NCBI GenBank assembly: GCA_025917655.1
Contig: CP084611.1
Location: 1 to 64,000 of the forward strand
DNA from: Chlorella sorokiniana
Lineage: Eukaryota > Chlorophyta > Trebouxiophyceae > Chlorellales > Chlorellaceae
DNA length: 64,000 nt
Direction of reading: 5' to 3'
Each line of letters opens with the position of its first letter. The stretch's first letter is position 1. The notes below the pieces were generated by a model, which was not told the origin of the DNA, searched no databases, and worked only from the letters and a program-made list of their open reading frames with translations. The translations under genes and the position numbers were made by a program. Of the stretch, positions 47,928 to 60,184 are shown one piece after another.

Positions 47928-50900
47928 TCAGGGCGCGGGCGCCGTCTTGACAGCCGCCGCGCTGCCGCCCTCATCCTCCGCCGTGGGCAGTTTCGCAAAC
48001 TCTACCCCTTTGGCCGCCCCCGCCTCGAGGTGCTGCTGGTGTCCGTCCTCGTCAAAGTGTGTCCCCGCCTGCAGCTCATGGGGGAAGGGGGGTGGAGAAG
48101 GGCGGACCAACAGGGAGTGAGCGGCAGAAAGAGGGGACAGGGCAGCGCTGCTGGCTGGATGCCCCCTCCAAAACGCCGCACCTGCTCCCAGTGCACGATG
48201 GAGGCAAACTGGCGCTGGCAGGCCAGGCAGACGAGGAGGAAGACGGAGCACATGCCAAACATGGTGGCCAGCGGGAAGGAACTCACCTGCAGCCAGGCAG
48301 GGGCGGGAGGAGGGGGCCGGGGGAGGCGGCGGTCGGCAAGCGGCGGGCCAGCCTGCGGCTGCGTCGTCCCTCCCTCCTCAACCCCAGGCTGACCCCGTCA
48401 GCTGAAGGCTGTGCCACCAGGGCTGGCGTGGCGGCGCGGCGTGCTGCCCCCGCGCTCAGCACCGCCGCCACCGCGGCCGCCCGAGGGGCTGCGGGCGTGC
48501 CGCCGCGGCTCAGGCACGCTTGCCGGCGCTGCTGCTGCAGCTTCCCGCTGCTGCTGCTGCTGCTGCTGCTGCTGCGGGGCTGCCAACTGCGCCCGGCGAC
48601 CGGCGGCCGCTGCTTCCTGGCGCGCAGCAGCGGCACCACCACGCTGAGCTGGTAAAAGTGCCAGCTGCACAGCGCTGCGGCCGCCATCAGCGTTGCAGAC
48701 ATGCTGAAAGTGACCGCCAGCCCAATACCACTCACCTGCGGCAGGCAACGAGAGGGGTTGGGGTTGCAGTGATGTGGGTGGGGGTTTGAGGGGGCGAGAA
48801 AGTGAGAGAGGTGGGGCGCGCATGCAAGGGTACTGGATGTCGGTTTGAGCGACGCAGGCCTGGCTGCGTGACCCACGGCAGCGCAACCCCGCCCTCTTGC
48901 TGCAAGCAGCCGCCCCCAAGGTTATGCAAGCAGCCGGCCCCCAAGGTCGGTTGAAGCCCCCTCCTCCTCCACCACACCAGGGCTCACATTATAGAGAACC
49001 ACGCAGACAAAGAGGTTGAGCGGGATGCGGAAGAAGTTAATGATGGTGGAGCGCATCTCCTCGGGCACATAGGCGCTGCGGGGCGGTACAAGGGGCGTGC
49101 CGGTGAGGTACGGGAGGCGATGCCGTGAAGAAAGACAGGGTGGGTGGACGGCGGCTGAGCAGCTTGAGTGGTGCACTGCCATTGCAGCAGAGCCGCAGCG
49201 GGCGCATGCTCCACAGGGCTGCCTCTTCGCAGAGCAGCACGCGAAGCCGTTCCAAGCAGACGACATCATGTCCCTCGCTACCCCCCCCCACCCCCACCGT
49301 TGCCCCTCCCCCACCTGCGCATGGTCATCATGGAGGGCCAGAAGACGCCCACCAGCACCTCAAACAGGCAGAAGGCCACCAGCTGCACCTTGCCGTCGCC
49401 GGTGATGCCGCCCACGCTGCAGGGAGAGGGGGCGCCCGTTTGTGGGGGTGGGTGGGTGGGGGTGGGGTTGGGTGGGGGCGGCAGAACAGTGGGGAGTCGG
49501 TGGAAGCGCAGATAGATGGGCACGGAAAGTGTGGCAGCGGGGCCGGGGATAGATGGGCACGGAAAGTGTGGCAGCGGGGCCGGGGCTTGGGAAAAGAGTG
49601 GGGTAGGCGGGTGGCGGGCATTGGCTCCCCAGCACAGCGAGCGGGAGGCAGAGCAGGGCGGCGGAGCTGCAAGGAAGGCCGCCGGCAGGAGGTCGCCACC
49701 CAGCAGGGCGAGGCGCAGCAGGCGCCTCACTCTGCGTCTGCGGGCGCGTCCTGAGTGCTGGTCTGGTGGTAGAGCACCGGCACAAAGAGGCAGCAGGCAG
49801 AGAGGCCGAACACCACCTGCATGTACCGCTCCACTTTGAATCTGCAGGGGCCGGAACCACTCAGGCGCGAGAAGGTCAGGGCACGGGCATGGGCAGCAAC
49901 AGACGTGGGTGGACGCCAGGGAAAGATGTAATGCAGCAGCCGCGCGGGATCTTTGGAATGGCGAAGGTTGCAGGCCCTGCGGCGCTGCGGCTCTGCCACA
50001 CGTGTAGCAAGCCCAGCACCCCCTTCCTCCCGAATGCAACCACCGCACCACCCCCGCACACAACGGGAAAGCTCACTTGCTGTTGTTGGCCAGCAGCTTC
50101 CCGCGATTGCCGAGCCCACCATGGAGGAAACCATGAAGCACGCGAAAATCATGCCGTGCGGGATGCGCTCGCCCTTGGGGCTGCAGATCGCGGGGTAGAA
50201 AGGGGAGCGCAACGGGCAGGCCAGGGCAGGTCAGCCAAGGGGAGGGCGCGAGCAGGAGCCGGCGGCGGCAGCAGGTCAGTGCTGGCTGGCTGAGGGCCCA
50301 GCAGATGGGGCACCCGCGGCAGCACAACAGAAGTGCCCAGGAGCACTCGCAAGCCTGAGTGTGCCGCCACTAACGCACAGCGTGCATCACCTGAGGGCGG
50401 GAGTCCACAGGAAGACAAACGTGTACATGGATCCCTCGAAGCGACTGCATGGCGCCCAGCAGCGCAATCTTCGGCTCTGCAGCATCGGGACGCGGCGGGG
50501 TGCAGCGCGACGCATGTGCGCAAACCCGTCCGCAGGCGTGGCAGCAGGGCCGGCAGGCTTGGAACAAAAGCACAGCGTGGAGACGCTGGGCATGCTGCAC
50601 GCTGCAAACCCCACTTCCCCCGCTCGAGCGCACCGCTCCAAATGAGCTGCGCTGCCTTCTTGAAGCCCTCGGTGGCGGAGCCGTGCTCCGAAGCGTCGCC
50701 GTAGTTCTCGGTCCATGAGGTGAGGATGATGGCGCCGCCGACGGCCAGCACGGCGGCGGCGGCGTCAAAGGGCGCCACGGGGCCCCAGGACAGCGTCTCC
50801 ACCAGCGTGTGAGCCACCAGTCCTGGGGAGGGAATGGGTGGGCACGCAGAGGCAACAGGCATGGAGAGCCTGCAAACTGCCCCAGCAGGCAACTGCCGGC

Positions 50901-52150
50901 AGGCTGCGCAGAGCGCCCCCACCCAGCATGGCCGCGGGGCAGACACCCCTGCTCTTCTATGCCTGCCACCCTGCCCAATCAAAGGCCTGCGGGCCCATGC
51001 AAGCATCACTCACCTGACAGGATGGCCATCAGGCCGTTGCCCAAGAAGACTGCCTGGCTGAAGGTGTTGCCCAGCCAGTCGGCGGCGTAGCCGCGCTGTG
51101 CAGGGAGGGAAGGAGGCAGGGGCACTTTGACGCAGGCGCTGACTGCTGCTCAAGTTGCAGGTGTCCAGCGCCGGGGAGCCCAGCTGCAATTGCCCGCCCA
51201 TCGGAAGCCGAGCAGCACCCGCCATGCTGCTTGCTGCACGGCAGCAACTACCAGAGCTGCCAGCCCAAGCCAGCAGCGCTCAGACAGTGCTGCCGATACA
51301 CTGCCAGCACCCAAGCACGCTGTACAGCAGAGCAGCAGACAAACGTGCACCAGCTGCGCGCACACATCGCTGCAGCGGCAGCGCCTACCTTGAAGTGCTC
51401 CGCCACCAGCCACGACTCAAAGGCCGAGAAGAGCAGGGAGGTGGCGATGCCGCACAGCACCCGCCCGCCCGCCAGCACCCAGAAGCTGTTGAAGTGCTTG
51501 GTGAAGCAGCCCAGCGCGTAGGCGACGCAGTAAGTGAGGGCGGCACGTTTGCGCCCGCTGCACCAAGGCAGAGGCAACGAGGAGAGCAGGGGCGGTTGGG
51601 AGGGCGGCGGCTGGCAGCCAAAATGCGCGTGTCAGCGAGGTGGCGCCATCGCATTGCACGGCTCCCGCTGGGTTCGCAGCAAGATAACGAGCGCGAGGCC
51701 ACGAGCAGGCGAGCAAAGGGAGTAAGGCAACGCACTGCTTGTCCGCGAGACTGCCCACGATGGTGCCAAACACCATGGAAGAACCAAAGCCAGCGATGAA
51801 GAGCTTGCCGATGTCGCCGCGCTCGAAGCCATAGTATTGGTACAGGGCGTACACGTAGGGGCCCTGCAACCAGTCGCCGGCTGCAAGGGCAACCAAGGCG
51901 GCGGGCGCCAGCGTAGGAGGAGCACGGCGAGCGGCGCCAGCGGCGGCGTGACCCTTGTGTTCGCGGGCCCTGTGGCATCCGGGTACTCCTTACCCATCAT
52001 GAGCGAGTAGACCATCAGGTAGTTGTTGCGGAACATGGCGAACTCGCGAGTGGAGTTGCCTGGTGCGTTCCTGCCCGCCCTGTTGCCATACTCGAGCACA
52101 GCCGCCAGCACAGCGGCTATACCAAACAGTGCGGTGTAGAACGCCTCCAT
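47928..52150 (-). CDS. MOT2: Molybdate-anion transporter, MFSD5/MOT2 family
   Basis: Major-facilitator protein related to human MFSD5 and Chlamydomonas MOT2, which takes up molybdate for molybdenum-cofactor enzymes. ATG 52150 starts MEAFYTALFGIAAVLA. Exons follow with RNNYLMVYSLMM, GDWLQGPYVYALYQYYGF, IGKLFIAGFGSSM, GTIVGSLADKQGRKR, FTKHFNSFWVLAGGRVLCG, LFSAFESWLVAEHFK, TLSWGPVAPFDAAAA, TENYGDASE, KIALLGAMQSL, FEGSMYTFVFLWTPAL, PHGMIFACFMVSSMVG, FEVLVGVFWPSMMTMR, VPEEMRSTIINFFRIPLNLF and VCVVLYN. Two candidate last-helix exons follow: one at 48735 (VSGIGLAVTFSMSATL) and one at 48286 (VSSFPLATMFGMCSVFLL). The second continues to SIVHWEQ and a last exon ending VKTAPAP. A two-base loss or one-base gain breaks the frame near 50437-50443. 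Confidence 0.88.
49511..49584. repeat. 37-bp tandem duplication in an intron
   Basis: Two perfect or near-perfect copies of a 37-bp unit starting GATAGATGGGCACGGAAAGT, at 49511 and 49548. It lies in an intron of the molybdate-transporter gene, beside a G-rich stretch (49440-49480). Confidence 0.85.
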
Positions 52151-52598
52151 TGTCACCCGGGAGAGCGCAGGAGAGAGTGGCTAAGGGCAAGGGTGGTTGG
52201 GAAGGGACACCCAGGTCCCTGCGCAGGCTGCTTGCGCAGTGAAAATGCTTCCAGTTGTGTTGATGAACTGATCGCTGAAGGACAGGCAGGGGCAGGCGCC
52301 TCAGACTGCGCGAACAGTTGGCTCAGAGAGCTGGGCACGTGCGCCTTTGTGCCTGCGGTCCATCTACAACCGGACGATGTTGATCGGTATCGGTGCAGCA
52401 AGGCTTTTAGCTTGCAGACTCATCACGCCGCGCGCCAGCAGGACACCTGCTGGCAGCAGGTTGCCACTGGTGGCTAGTTTCGAAGCTTTCGTGACATTGT
52501 ACATGCAAGAGTACTCTCTTCACATTTGTGCTCTATTTTGAACGCTTGAGTAGCCCTCCTTCCTGCTCGTCGTGGCCTTGCCCTTCCGAGAGGCTTGC
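52151..52598. promoter_or_regulatory. Divergent promoter region, MOT2-like and IPT genes
   Basis: About 450 bp between the transporter ATG (leftward) and the isopentenyltransferase ATG (rightward). No clear TATA box or coding exon is recognised. Confidence 0.4.
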
Positions 52599-53617
52599 AT
52601 GCTCCTGACTGCCCATCGCTGCCTAGCACATCTACCCCAAAGCCGCCTCACCTCGCTCAGGGAGCTGGCAGCGGGCAGAGCGCGGGTCATGGCCGCCGCC
52701 GCGTCTGGCGGCGGCGGCAGCGGCAGCGACGCGGCCGCTCTCGCGGCCAAGCGGTCGGCCGCCGCTGCAGCCGCCGGGCGGCCCAAAGTGCTCATTCTTA
52801 CGGGGCCAACAGCTGTGGGCAAGACCAAGGCCTCCCTTGCGCTGGCAGAGGCGCTGGGCGGCGAAATCATCTCGGCTGATTCAGTGCAGGTGTACCGTGG
52901 GTTGGACATAGGCTCGGACAAGGTGCGGGGCAAGGGCTGCAATGGAAGCAAGCCGCACGCGCTTCAAACTCGCAGCCAGCTGACGCCTTATTTCGCTAGG
53001 CAGCTTTTCGCCTTGGCCATGGCCTGGAGCAGCAGGATTTGGTTGTGACCAACCCTTGGCTGCCTGCTGAGGCTCGTTCAAGCGCATGTACTGCCGCCGA
53101 CCGACTGCCTTGCCGCCGCAGATCTTGCCCGCCGAGCGCCGCGGCATCCCCCACCACCTGCTGGACGTGCTGGAGCCGCTGAGCGAGTTCTCAGCGGGCG
53201 ACTTCTTCTCGCGGGCGCGCACCGCTGCGGACGATGTGCTGCAGGTGGGGAGGTGGGGTGTGCGTGTTTGGGGGAGGGGGTGTTGATGGAAGGTTATCGA
53301 GACAGCAGGCGCGTGGTACGATTATCAGTACTTGACAAGGGATCAGCTCCGCAGCCTGCCGCTTGCTGCCAGTGGACCTGCCTGGCTGCTCAGCCCTGCC
53401 CTCTTGTTCTGCACCTCCCTGGCTCCCGCTGTGCAGCGCGGGCGGGTGCCCATCGTGGCAGGCGGCACAGGATTCTACCTGCGCTGGTTTGTGCTGGGAA
53501 AGCCGAGCACGCCGGTTGCAACCCCGCCTCGGAGGCCGCCGCCGCTGCGCGCCTGGAGCAGGTGCATCGCGAAGCACCGCCCTGAACCCGTTCTGAGGCT
53601 GCTCCACTGCTGCTGCC

Positions 53618-53648
<31 letters not shown>

Positions 53649-55726
53649 GCGCGCTGTTTGGTCTTCTCTGCCACTGTGGCTGGCCCCTTTGCGGCTCTGC
53701 CTTCAGCTTGCCTACCCGCCTCGCTCCCCCATGGCTGCTGCCCACCAGGCTTATGCTGAAGCAGAGGCAGCTGCGGGCGCCCCCTCTCCCCCGAGGAGCG
53801 CTGGGCTGCGGGCGCCGCTCTTGTCGAATCCCTGGGCGACCCGGACAGTGCGGCCCGCCTGCGCCGTGAGGCCAACAACCAGTACCGCCTGCTGCGGGTC
53901 GTTGACATCCTGCTGCAGAGCGGCGGGGTGCCCCTGGCAGGTGGGCGGGTGGTTGGGTGGGCTTTACAGGGGAACCGGGTGCTGTGGGGTTGATGGCGGC
54001 GGGTGGTGACTGCGCTGCTGCCTGGGGCGCGCCCGGCGCTGGAGGCTGCGGGAGTTGGGCAGAGAGGTTGTCATGTTGCGGGCCTGTTGCACAGAGGCAA
54101 GCAATCGCTGCTGTTCACTGCGCTGGCGCGGGGTTGGGGTTGGTTGCATGTGCCAGCAATGCTCTCGTGCCTGTTGCTCATCCGCCTTTCTTCCCGCCGC
54201 CACCCGCTGCAGAGCAGAACCTGGATGAGAGCGCCCCCACCGACTACGACTGCCGCGCTTTCTTCCTGCACAGGCCGCGGCTGGAGCTCTACCGCCGCAT
54301 CGACGCGGGTGGAGGAGATGGTGTTTGGGGGCTGCTCACGGTGCGGCCGCGCTGCTGGCGGCGCTCCTTGCCAGCGGCTTGCATGCACTGTTTGCTTGGG
54401 CTGCCGGCTGGTGGCTTGCCTGGTGGCTCCCACTCGTTCAAGCATCCGCTGTGCACGGTTTCTTTGTCGCCAAAACCCAGCTGGTACAGCCCTGACCCTT
54501 GGCCTCGCTGCCAGCCTCCAGTAACACTTGATTGTGGATCCATGTCTGGCGCAGGAGTGCCAGGGCCTGCTGGAGGCGGGGGTGAAGCCCAACTCCAACT
54601 GCGCCTCCCGCGCCATCGGCTACCGCCAGGCCATCGACTTCCTGATGGTGAGTGGGCTGCTGGGTGGGGTGGCTGGCGTTAGCTTAGTGATTTTGTGGTG
54701 CTGGTTAGGGTTGGTCTGCGAGTGAGACTTTTTATTGGAAGTGGTGTGGTGACGGCTGATGTTGTCCCTTTGCAGCGCTGCCGGGAGGACCCTGGAGCAC
54801 ACGCAACCGAGGAGGGCGTGGTGGGTGCCCCTGCTGGGCCTCTGCATGCACTTCATCCTTTCGCCTGGTGCTGCCTGTCAGTCCAGCCTGAGAGCCTGTG
54901 GCATGACAGCAGCATGTGGTTGCTTGCACTCTGATGCATTTGTTAACGCGAGCCCTTTATCCTATCCATCGCTGCAGATAGGGCTGGTCAAGGCCATACA
55001 GTCTGCCTCACGCCAGCTGTGCCATCGCCAGATGTCTTGGTTCCGAGACGAGGAGATGTTCAGGCGAGACGCTCATGTGCTGCTGGGTGCTGTTTTGGGG
55101 GCAGCGCGCGCTGCATGCTTGCTACAACTGGGTGTTGACTGGGGGGTTGTGGGCATGCCCGAGGATGCACCTCGTGCTTGGTGCCTGCCCTTCACCTCGG
55201 CTCCTCAGCATCGTCTGACAGTCACCTCACCCTTGCTGGCGGCTCTTGCCCCGCAGGTGGATAGACGCCACGCAGGGAGAGGAAGCAGCGGTGGCCGAGA
55301 TCCTGGAGCGCTGGCTCCGCCCGCAGCACGAGGGGGCTGCGGCGACGGCGGGCGGCTGACGTGAGTTGCGGCTGCTTCCCTTGTCCAGCGCTGCCTTGTC
55401 TTGCTGTTGCCGCTGCTGTGCTTGGATCGCCTAACTCAGCGGTACCATGGGCGGTCTGCTTCTGCGCCTGCTGCTGCAGGAAGGAGCAAGAACGGGAGAT
55501 GCGGCGGTACGTGCCCAAACTGCGGCTGTACTTCAAGGGCTCGGAGGCCATGCAGGCCACCATGGCGGAGCTGCAGCAGCTGCTGTCTCGGCGGCCAGAT
55601 GGGCAACCTGCAGGCGATGGCGCCGCTGAACAGCAGGCGGCTTCTAGTGATGCGGAGGAGCAACAGCGGGACGGGGAGCATGGGCAACAATCAGCGCCGT
55701 TGCTACCGACAGCACCGACTCTATGA
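52599..55726 (+). CDS. IPT: tRNA dimethylallyltransferase (MiaA/IPT9 type)
   Basis: Transfers an isopentenyl group to A37 of certain tRNAs; breakdown of such tRNAs yields cis-zeatin cytokinins in plants. ATG 52599 starts a basic targeting-like leader ([17 protein letters not shown]); an internal ATG at 52690 starts an Ala/Gly-rich stretch. Then come [18 protein letters not shown] (P-loop), [109 protein letters not shown] and [19 protein letters not shown], with [11 protein letters not shown]. The HRQMSWFR block is typical of this family. The tail is Gln/Glu-rich. Frame steps are seen at 53522-53525 (C4), 53788-53792 (C5) and 54307-54309 (G3). The resemblance to Arabidopsis IPT9 is the closest I can recall. 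Confidence 0.9.
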
Positions 55727-56325
55727 TGCCAACAGCCTGTCGAATATGCTTACAGTTGCTGCTGACTTGCAGTGCAGACGTCAGAAACCACATGCAGTAC
55801 ATCATGACTGGCTTGCTGCCGCGCTGCCGCTGCCGCCCAGCTGCTGCTGTAGCTGTTCTGCTGGCAGAGCACCGCCCTCCCGATGCATATCCTCCGCTTC
55901 ATTGATTTCTCCACAGTTGTCCTGCCCAGTTTGCACCCAGTTTGCCGGCATCTCCAGGGCTTCCAGATCCAGCGAGCGTCCACCCGTCCTTGGTCGCTTG
56001 GGCGGCGGCGGGTGGGGCGCAGGCGGTAGCCCCGGTGTTGCAGCTCCTCTGCTGGCTTGCCACGTTCTGTCCCACCCTGGTGCTGCCTGGGTGCTGCAGG
56101 GCCGAGGCTCCTGCCTCCCCGCTTCTTTTTGGTGCCCTTCTGCTTGGCCACCAGCCTCTGCTTGCCTCCCATCCACGCCAGCATGTTGCAGAGAAATGGG
56201 AAGGGGGACAGGAGGGTGGGCAAAGGGTGGAGCTTGTTCGAGTGCAGAATTGGAAAGTCGATTCCGCTGTTGTCACCTTTCTCAGTGTAGCCTTTCACGC
56301 TCTGTCTCTCACTTGCAACATCGCA
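55727..56325. other. Intergenic region after the IPT gene
   Basis: About 600 bp between the IPT stop and the secreted-protein start, both on the plus strand: IPT 3' UTR and the promoter of the next gene. Several frames are open here by base composition, but none shows a family signature. Confidence 0.4.
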
Positions 56326-56982
56326 ATGCTTCGTGTTTGCCTACTTGTCGCTCTCCTCGCTCTTCCAGCGCCCGCAAGCGCAGGAACGTCTCCACAAAAC
56401 AGCGATGCTAGCACTCCAGACCTGCTGCTGTTGTTCAATGCCAACGTGAGCCGAGCATGCGCAGGCCAGTGCACCCTGCAAGCCAGCGCTGCAAACTGCG
56501 CAACCGCCCTGAGCGGCGGTGGCAGCAATGCGAGCGAGCCTGCCCACTTGGAGGAATGGAACAACATTTTGCTGGACTGGCAGCAGGCGCACGGCTCCTC
56601 TGTGCGAGTCAGCTTCTCGTGTGCCGATCCCACTTGCCAGCCGACACCTGCCAGGTTCCTGGCATGGCATGGGGCCGAGTGTGACGATGCCGGCACAGCG
56701 GCAGGAGGTGCGCTTGCGCCGCTGCGAGCTGAGCTCATGATGCACAACCTTTTCAATGACTCGTACCGGCTCTACATGCTGAATGCGGAGCAGCCAGCAG
56801 TAGCCATCAGCTTTCAGCCGCTTCCCCCGCCAGCAGCCTGTCCTACTCATGGGTCGGCGCAGCACCCACCTACCGCCGCCAGCAGCAGCGCAGACAGCAG
56901 CCACCCCCACAAGAGTCCAGCCAGGCAGTGTATGCAGGAGCTGCAGAGAACCACTGCGCCAGCCGGGTGCTCCTGCAGCTGA
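56326..56982 (+). CDS. Secreted, Cys-containing protein, unknown
   Basis: I do not recognise a family. A single uninterrupted frame from ATG 56326 encodes about 218 residues. It begins with a clear signal peptide (MLRVCLLVALLALPAPASA, cleavage likely after ASA). The mature part has cysteines in C-x-x-x-C and nearby positions (RACAGQC, NCATAL, SFSCADPTC, AECDDAG, QCMQEL, GCSCS) and N-glycosylation sequons (NVS, NAS, NDS). It turns into a Pro/Ser/Ala-rich tail from about residue 165. This suggests an extracellular or cell-wall protein. The last third could be frame read-through into the 3' UTR if a base is missing, so the length is unsure. Confidence 0.5.
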   Translation: MLRVCLLVALLALPAPASAGTSPQNSDASTPDLLLLFNANVSRACAGQCTLQASAANCATALSGGGSNASEPAHLEEWNNILLDWQQAHGSSVRVSFSCADPTCQPTPARFLAWHGAECDDAGTAAGGALAPLRAELMMHNLFNDSYRLYMLNAEQPAVAISFQPLPPPAACPTHGSAQHPPTAASSSADSSHPHKSPARQCMQELQRTTAPAGCSCS

Positions 56983-57451
56983 TGCTCGTGGCTTGACGCT
57001 CGGCTGCGCTGCACTGGCAGCCAAGCTGTGAAAGCCGCTGTGCCAACTTTGCTGCGGCTGCATTGGCCCTTGCATGCACTCGCGAGAAACAACTCTGTGC
57101 TGCAGCAAATCGTTGCAACAAGTGAGGAGTGACAAAGCTGGGAATGACGCGGCAGAGTGCCAGGTCACAAAAGGTGGGACGGCGGAAGGCGCGCTGAAGC
57201 AGTGCCAACAGAATACAGGAATGGGGCATAGCCCCTTCAAGAGCCAGCCCCGACACACAAGAAAGTATTGAGGTGGGGTGTGGCAAACAGTGCCTCATGG
57301 AGCCAGCGGGTTGCTAGGGTGGCTGTCGCGGGGCCGGCATGCGTAACAGCAGCCGGCTTCCGCTGCTGCTGAGCGCCGTAGCTGCCTGGCAGCAAGGGCG
57401 TCGGCCCTCAAAGCGCCAACTTGGTGTACATGCGGCGTGGGCCCACCCGCC
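56983..57451. other. Convergent intergenic region
   Basis: About 470 bp between the secreted-protein stop (+) and the succinyl-CoA ligase stop (-). No gene or repeat is recognised. Confidence 0.4.
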
Positions 57452-60184
57452 TCACAGAAGGCCGCGTTCGCGCATGGCGCGGGCCATGGCTGCCCCCATC
57501 TGCGCGGGTGACTTAGTGACGGTGACCCCTGCCGCCTCCAGCGCCTTGATTTTGTCCTGAGCGGTGCCCTTGCCGCCTGCAGGGGCCGGAGGCGTTGTGG
57601 CATGTGGGTGGGTGTTTTGGGGACGTGGTTGGGCCGTAAATGGGGTGCCAGCGGGGTGGTGGAAGACACACCGCTCACATTATATCCAGCAAAGCGGCCT
57701 TGGGGGCACTGCTGGGTGCATGCAGGGCGGCGCTGTGGCAGGCAACAGCCCCGCGTCGGCCACTTGCAACGACACAACTCGCTGGACCGACCTGAGATGA
57801 TGGCGCCTGCGTGTCCCATGCGACGCCCCGGCGGCGCGGTCAGGCCAGCAATGAAGGACACCACTGGCTTGGTGGTGCCGCTGGCACGAATGAACTCCGC
57901 GGCCTCCTCCTCAGCCGAGCCGCCAATCTCACCTGGCAGGCATGACAGTTGGATGAGGCAAGTCAGCGACGGGGTCAGGTGACAGACGGGTAGGGGAACT
58001 GCTCGCAAAGGCGCTGCAGGATCCAGTCAAAGCGGATGTTTGGCGGAAGCGACCGCAGCCCCAGCAGCTGGAGCTGGCGTGTGGCGCCCTGGCCGCTGCC
58101 TGCTGCCCAGCAAAGCCCCGCTGTCCCACCCAGCCTCACCAATCATGATGATGCCCTCGGTCTGGGGATCCGCCACAAACCGCTCCAGGCAGTCCACAAA
58201 GTTGGTGCCTGCGGCGCAGGAGGGTGCAGGGCCGGGGTCCCTGGGTTGCAGATCAGCGCTGATCAGCTGGGCGGGACAGGTGCTGGGGCCGAGGGGCAGC
58301 ATCTGCAGTCACAGAGACAGCGCTGCCCGCTAGTATGCAGGCCTGTGCCACCCCGACACACACCGTTGAAGGGGTCGCCGCCGATGCCCACCACCGTGCT
58401 CTGCCCGAGCCCCTCGTTGGTGGTCTGGAACACGGCCTCGTAAGTGAGGGTGCCTGCAGGGGGCCGGCAGCGTGTGTCAGGGGAGGGTGCATTGGCAGTG
58501 GGTGGTGGTGGTGTGCGTGTGAGGGGGTGCATGGCAGTGGCAGTGGTAAGTTGTGTGTGTGTTTGGATGGAGCCACCTTCAGGGTGACACAACACAATAA
58601 GAAAGGGCCCATAAGAGCAGGGAGGGAAAGCGCGGCACTCTGCTGCCAGGTGCACCTGATCGCGACACGATGCCGATCTTGCCGGGGTGTGGATGTAGCC
58701 GGGCATGATGCCGATTTTGCACTTGCCTGCGGCAGGCAGCAGCAGCACGGGGGGCGGCAGCACGGAGATGAGCAGGCTGCAAGCGGGGAGGCGCGGTCGC
58801 AGCCCAGGGGGCGCAGCCAGCCAGGAACGGTGTGCAGGTTCCCCCTGCGCACCTGGTTTGATGATTCCCGGGCAGTTGGGGCCGATCAGCCGCGTCTTGC
58901 TCTGCTCGCTCAGGACCTTCTTCACGCGCACCTGCACAGGACAGGGGCAGAAGGGATGAGGCCATGGGGGTAAAGGTCGGCGGGTAGGAAGGCCGAGACC
59001 CGACAACATTGCCAGCAGCAGAGCGGCAGACCGCTGCAAAGAAGGTGCAAGCAGCGAGGAAAGGGGGCAACTGCTCGTGAAGAGCGGCTATCGCAGCGTG
59101 CGCAGCGCACCATGTCGTGCTGCGGGATGCCCTCTGTGATGCACACCACCAGGTCCAGCTCAGCCTCCACCGCCTCCAAGATGGCCTGCAGGGACAGGTT
59201 GCCGTGGCGCAGGGAAGGCGGGCAGGATTCAAGCGTGCAGGCAGCACACCATTATGGTCAAAACCTGTTCCAGCGGTTCAATACACTCTGCAGCCGACAT
59301 GCGTGTACGGGAGAGGCGGCAAGGCAGCCCCAGGAATCGAAAAAAACAGCAGCAACGAAGCAAGCACGCACCTTGGCGGCGCCAGGCGGCGGCACGTAGA
59401 TGGCGGTGGCGTGGCAGCCGGTGGCTTCCTTGGCCGCGCGCACTGCAGGCGGGGCAGGTGGCAGTAGCACACAAGCATGGGTTACGCTTTTCCACAGCTC
59501 AGCCGAAAGAAAAATGGGCTTCTCACACAATTGCAGCATGGATCCAGCACGTCGCTTGCCCTGGGTATTCCAGCAGCCGCTTGGGCATGTTTCCCAGCAG
59601 CAGATCCTTACGGACTGTGCAAATCCCGCAGCCAGGCAGGCAGGCAGCCCGCATCTCACCCGAGGCAAAGACGGGGAGACCGAGGTGCGTGCTGCCGCCC
59701 TTCTTGGGGTTCACACCTCCCACCACCTGCGTGCCGTACTGGATTGCCTGCGGTACAGGACATTGCAGACAATATGGTATCGAGCAGATGAACCGCTGCG
59801 AGATTGCTGGCTGCAAGAGTCAAACCGCCACAGCGCAACCCCATCGCAAACGGAGCACAGCTGCCTGGCAACATCGGCATGGCATGGGCGACGACCGCCA
59901 CCTCCGCCCACCCTAATGCCCACCTGCTCCGAGTGGAAAGTTCCATTCTTGCCTGTAAACCCCTGAACAATTACTTTGGTGGTCTGATCCACAAAGACCG
60001 CTGGGTTGTGAGCCTGCGCGATGCACAAGGAGGAAATCAGCAGCCGAGTTTGCGCGGGCATGGACACAGGCAGCGCTGCCGCATGCTGCTCCGCTGCCCT
60101 CCCACCTCTGTGCTGAGGGCCCTGCTGCAGCTGGGAAAAATCTCCTCCAACGCAGCCGACTGCCGCAACAGGCTGCAGCACCAT
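57452..60184 (-). CDS. SUCLG1: Succinate-CoA ligase alpha subunit, mitochondrial
   Basis: TCA-cycle enzyme subunit that binds CoA and carries the phospho-histidine. Exons read [165 protein letters not shown] and [24 protein letters not shown] (catalytic His in GHAGA), ending [10 protein letters not shown]. The order matches plant mitochondrial enzymes. One G seems missing in a G4 run at 58684-58687 (HTP before [10 protein letters not shown]). The start ATG at 60184 gives a leader with no strong mitochondrial character. A basic stretch in another frame ([14 protein letters not shown]) would make a better presequence, so the first exon is unsure. Confidence 0.92.

Noticed and set aside
53605-53650. 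CTG/GCT triplet repeat as a coding poly-amino-acid tract
   Set aside because: It lies in an intron of the IPT gene, between the exon ending RLEQ and the exon starting with AYAEAEA.
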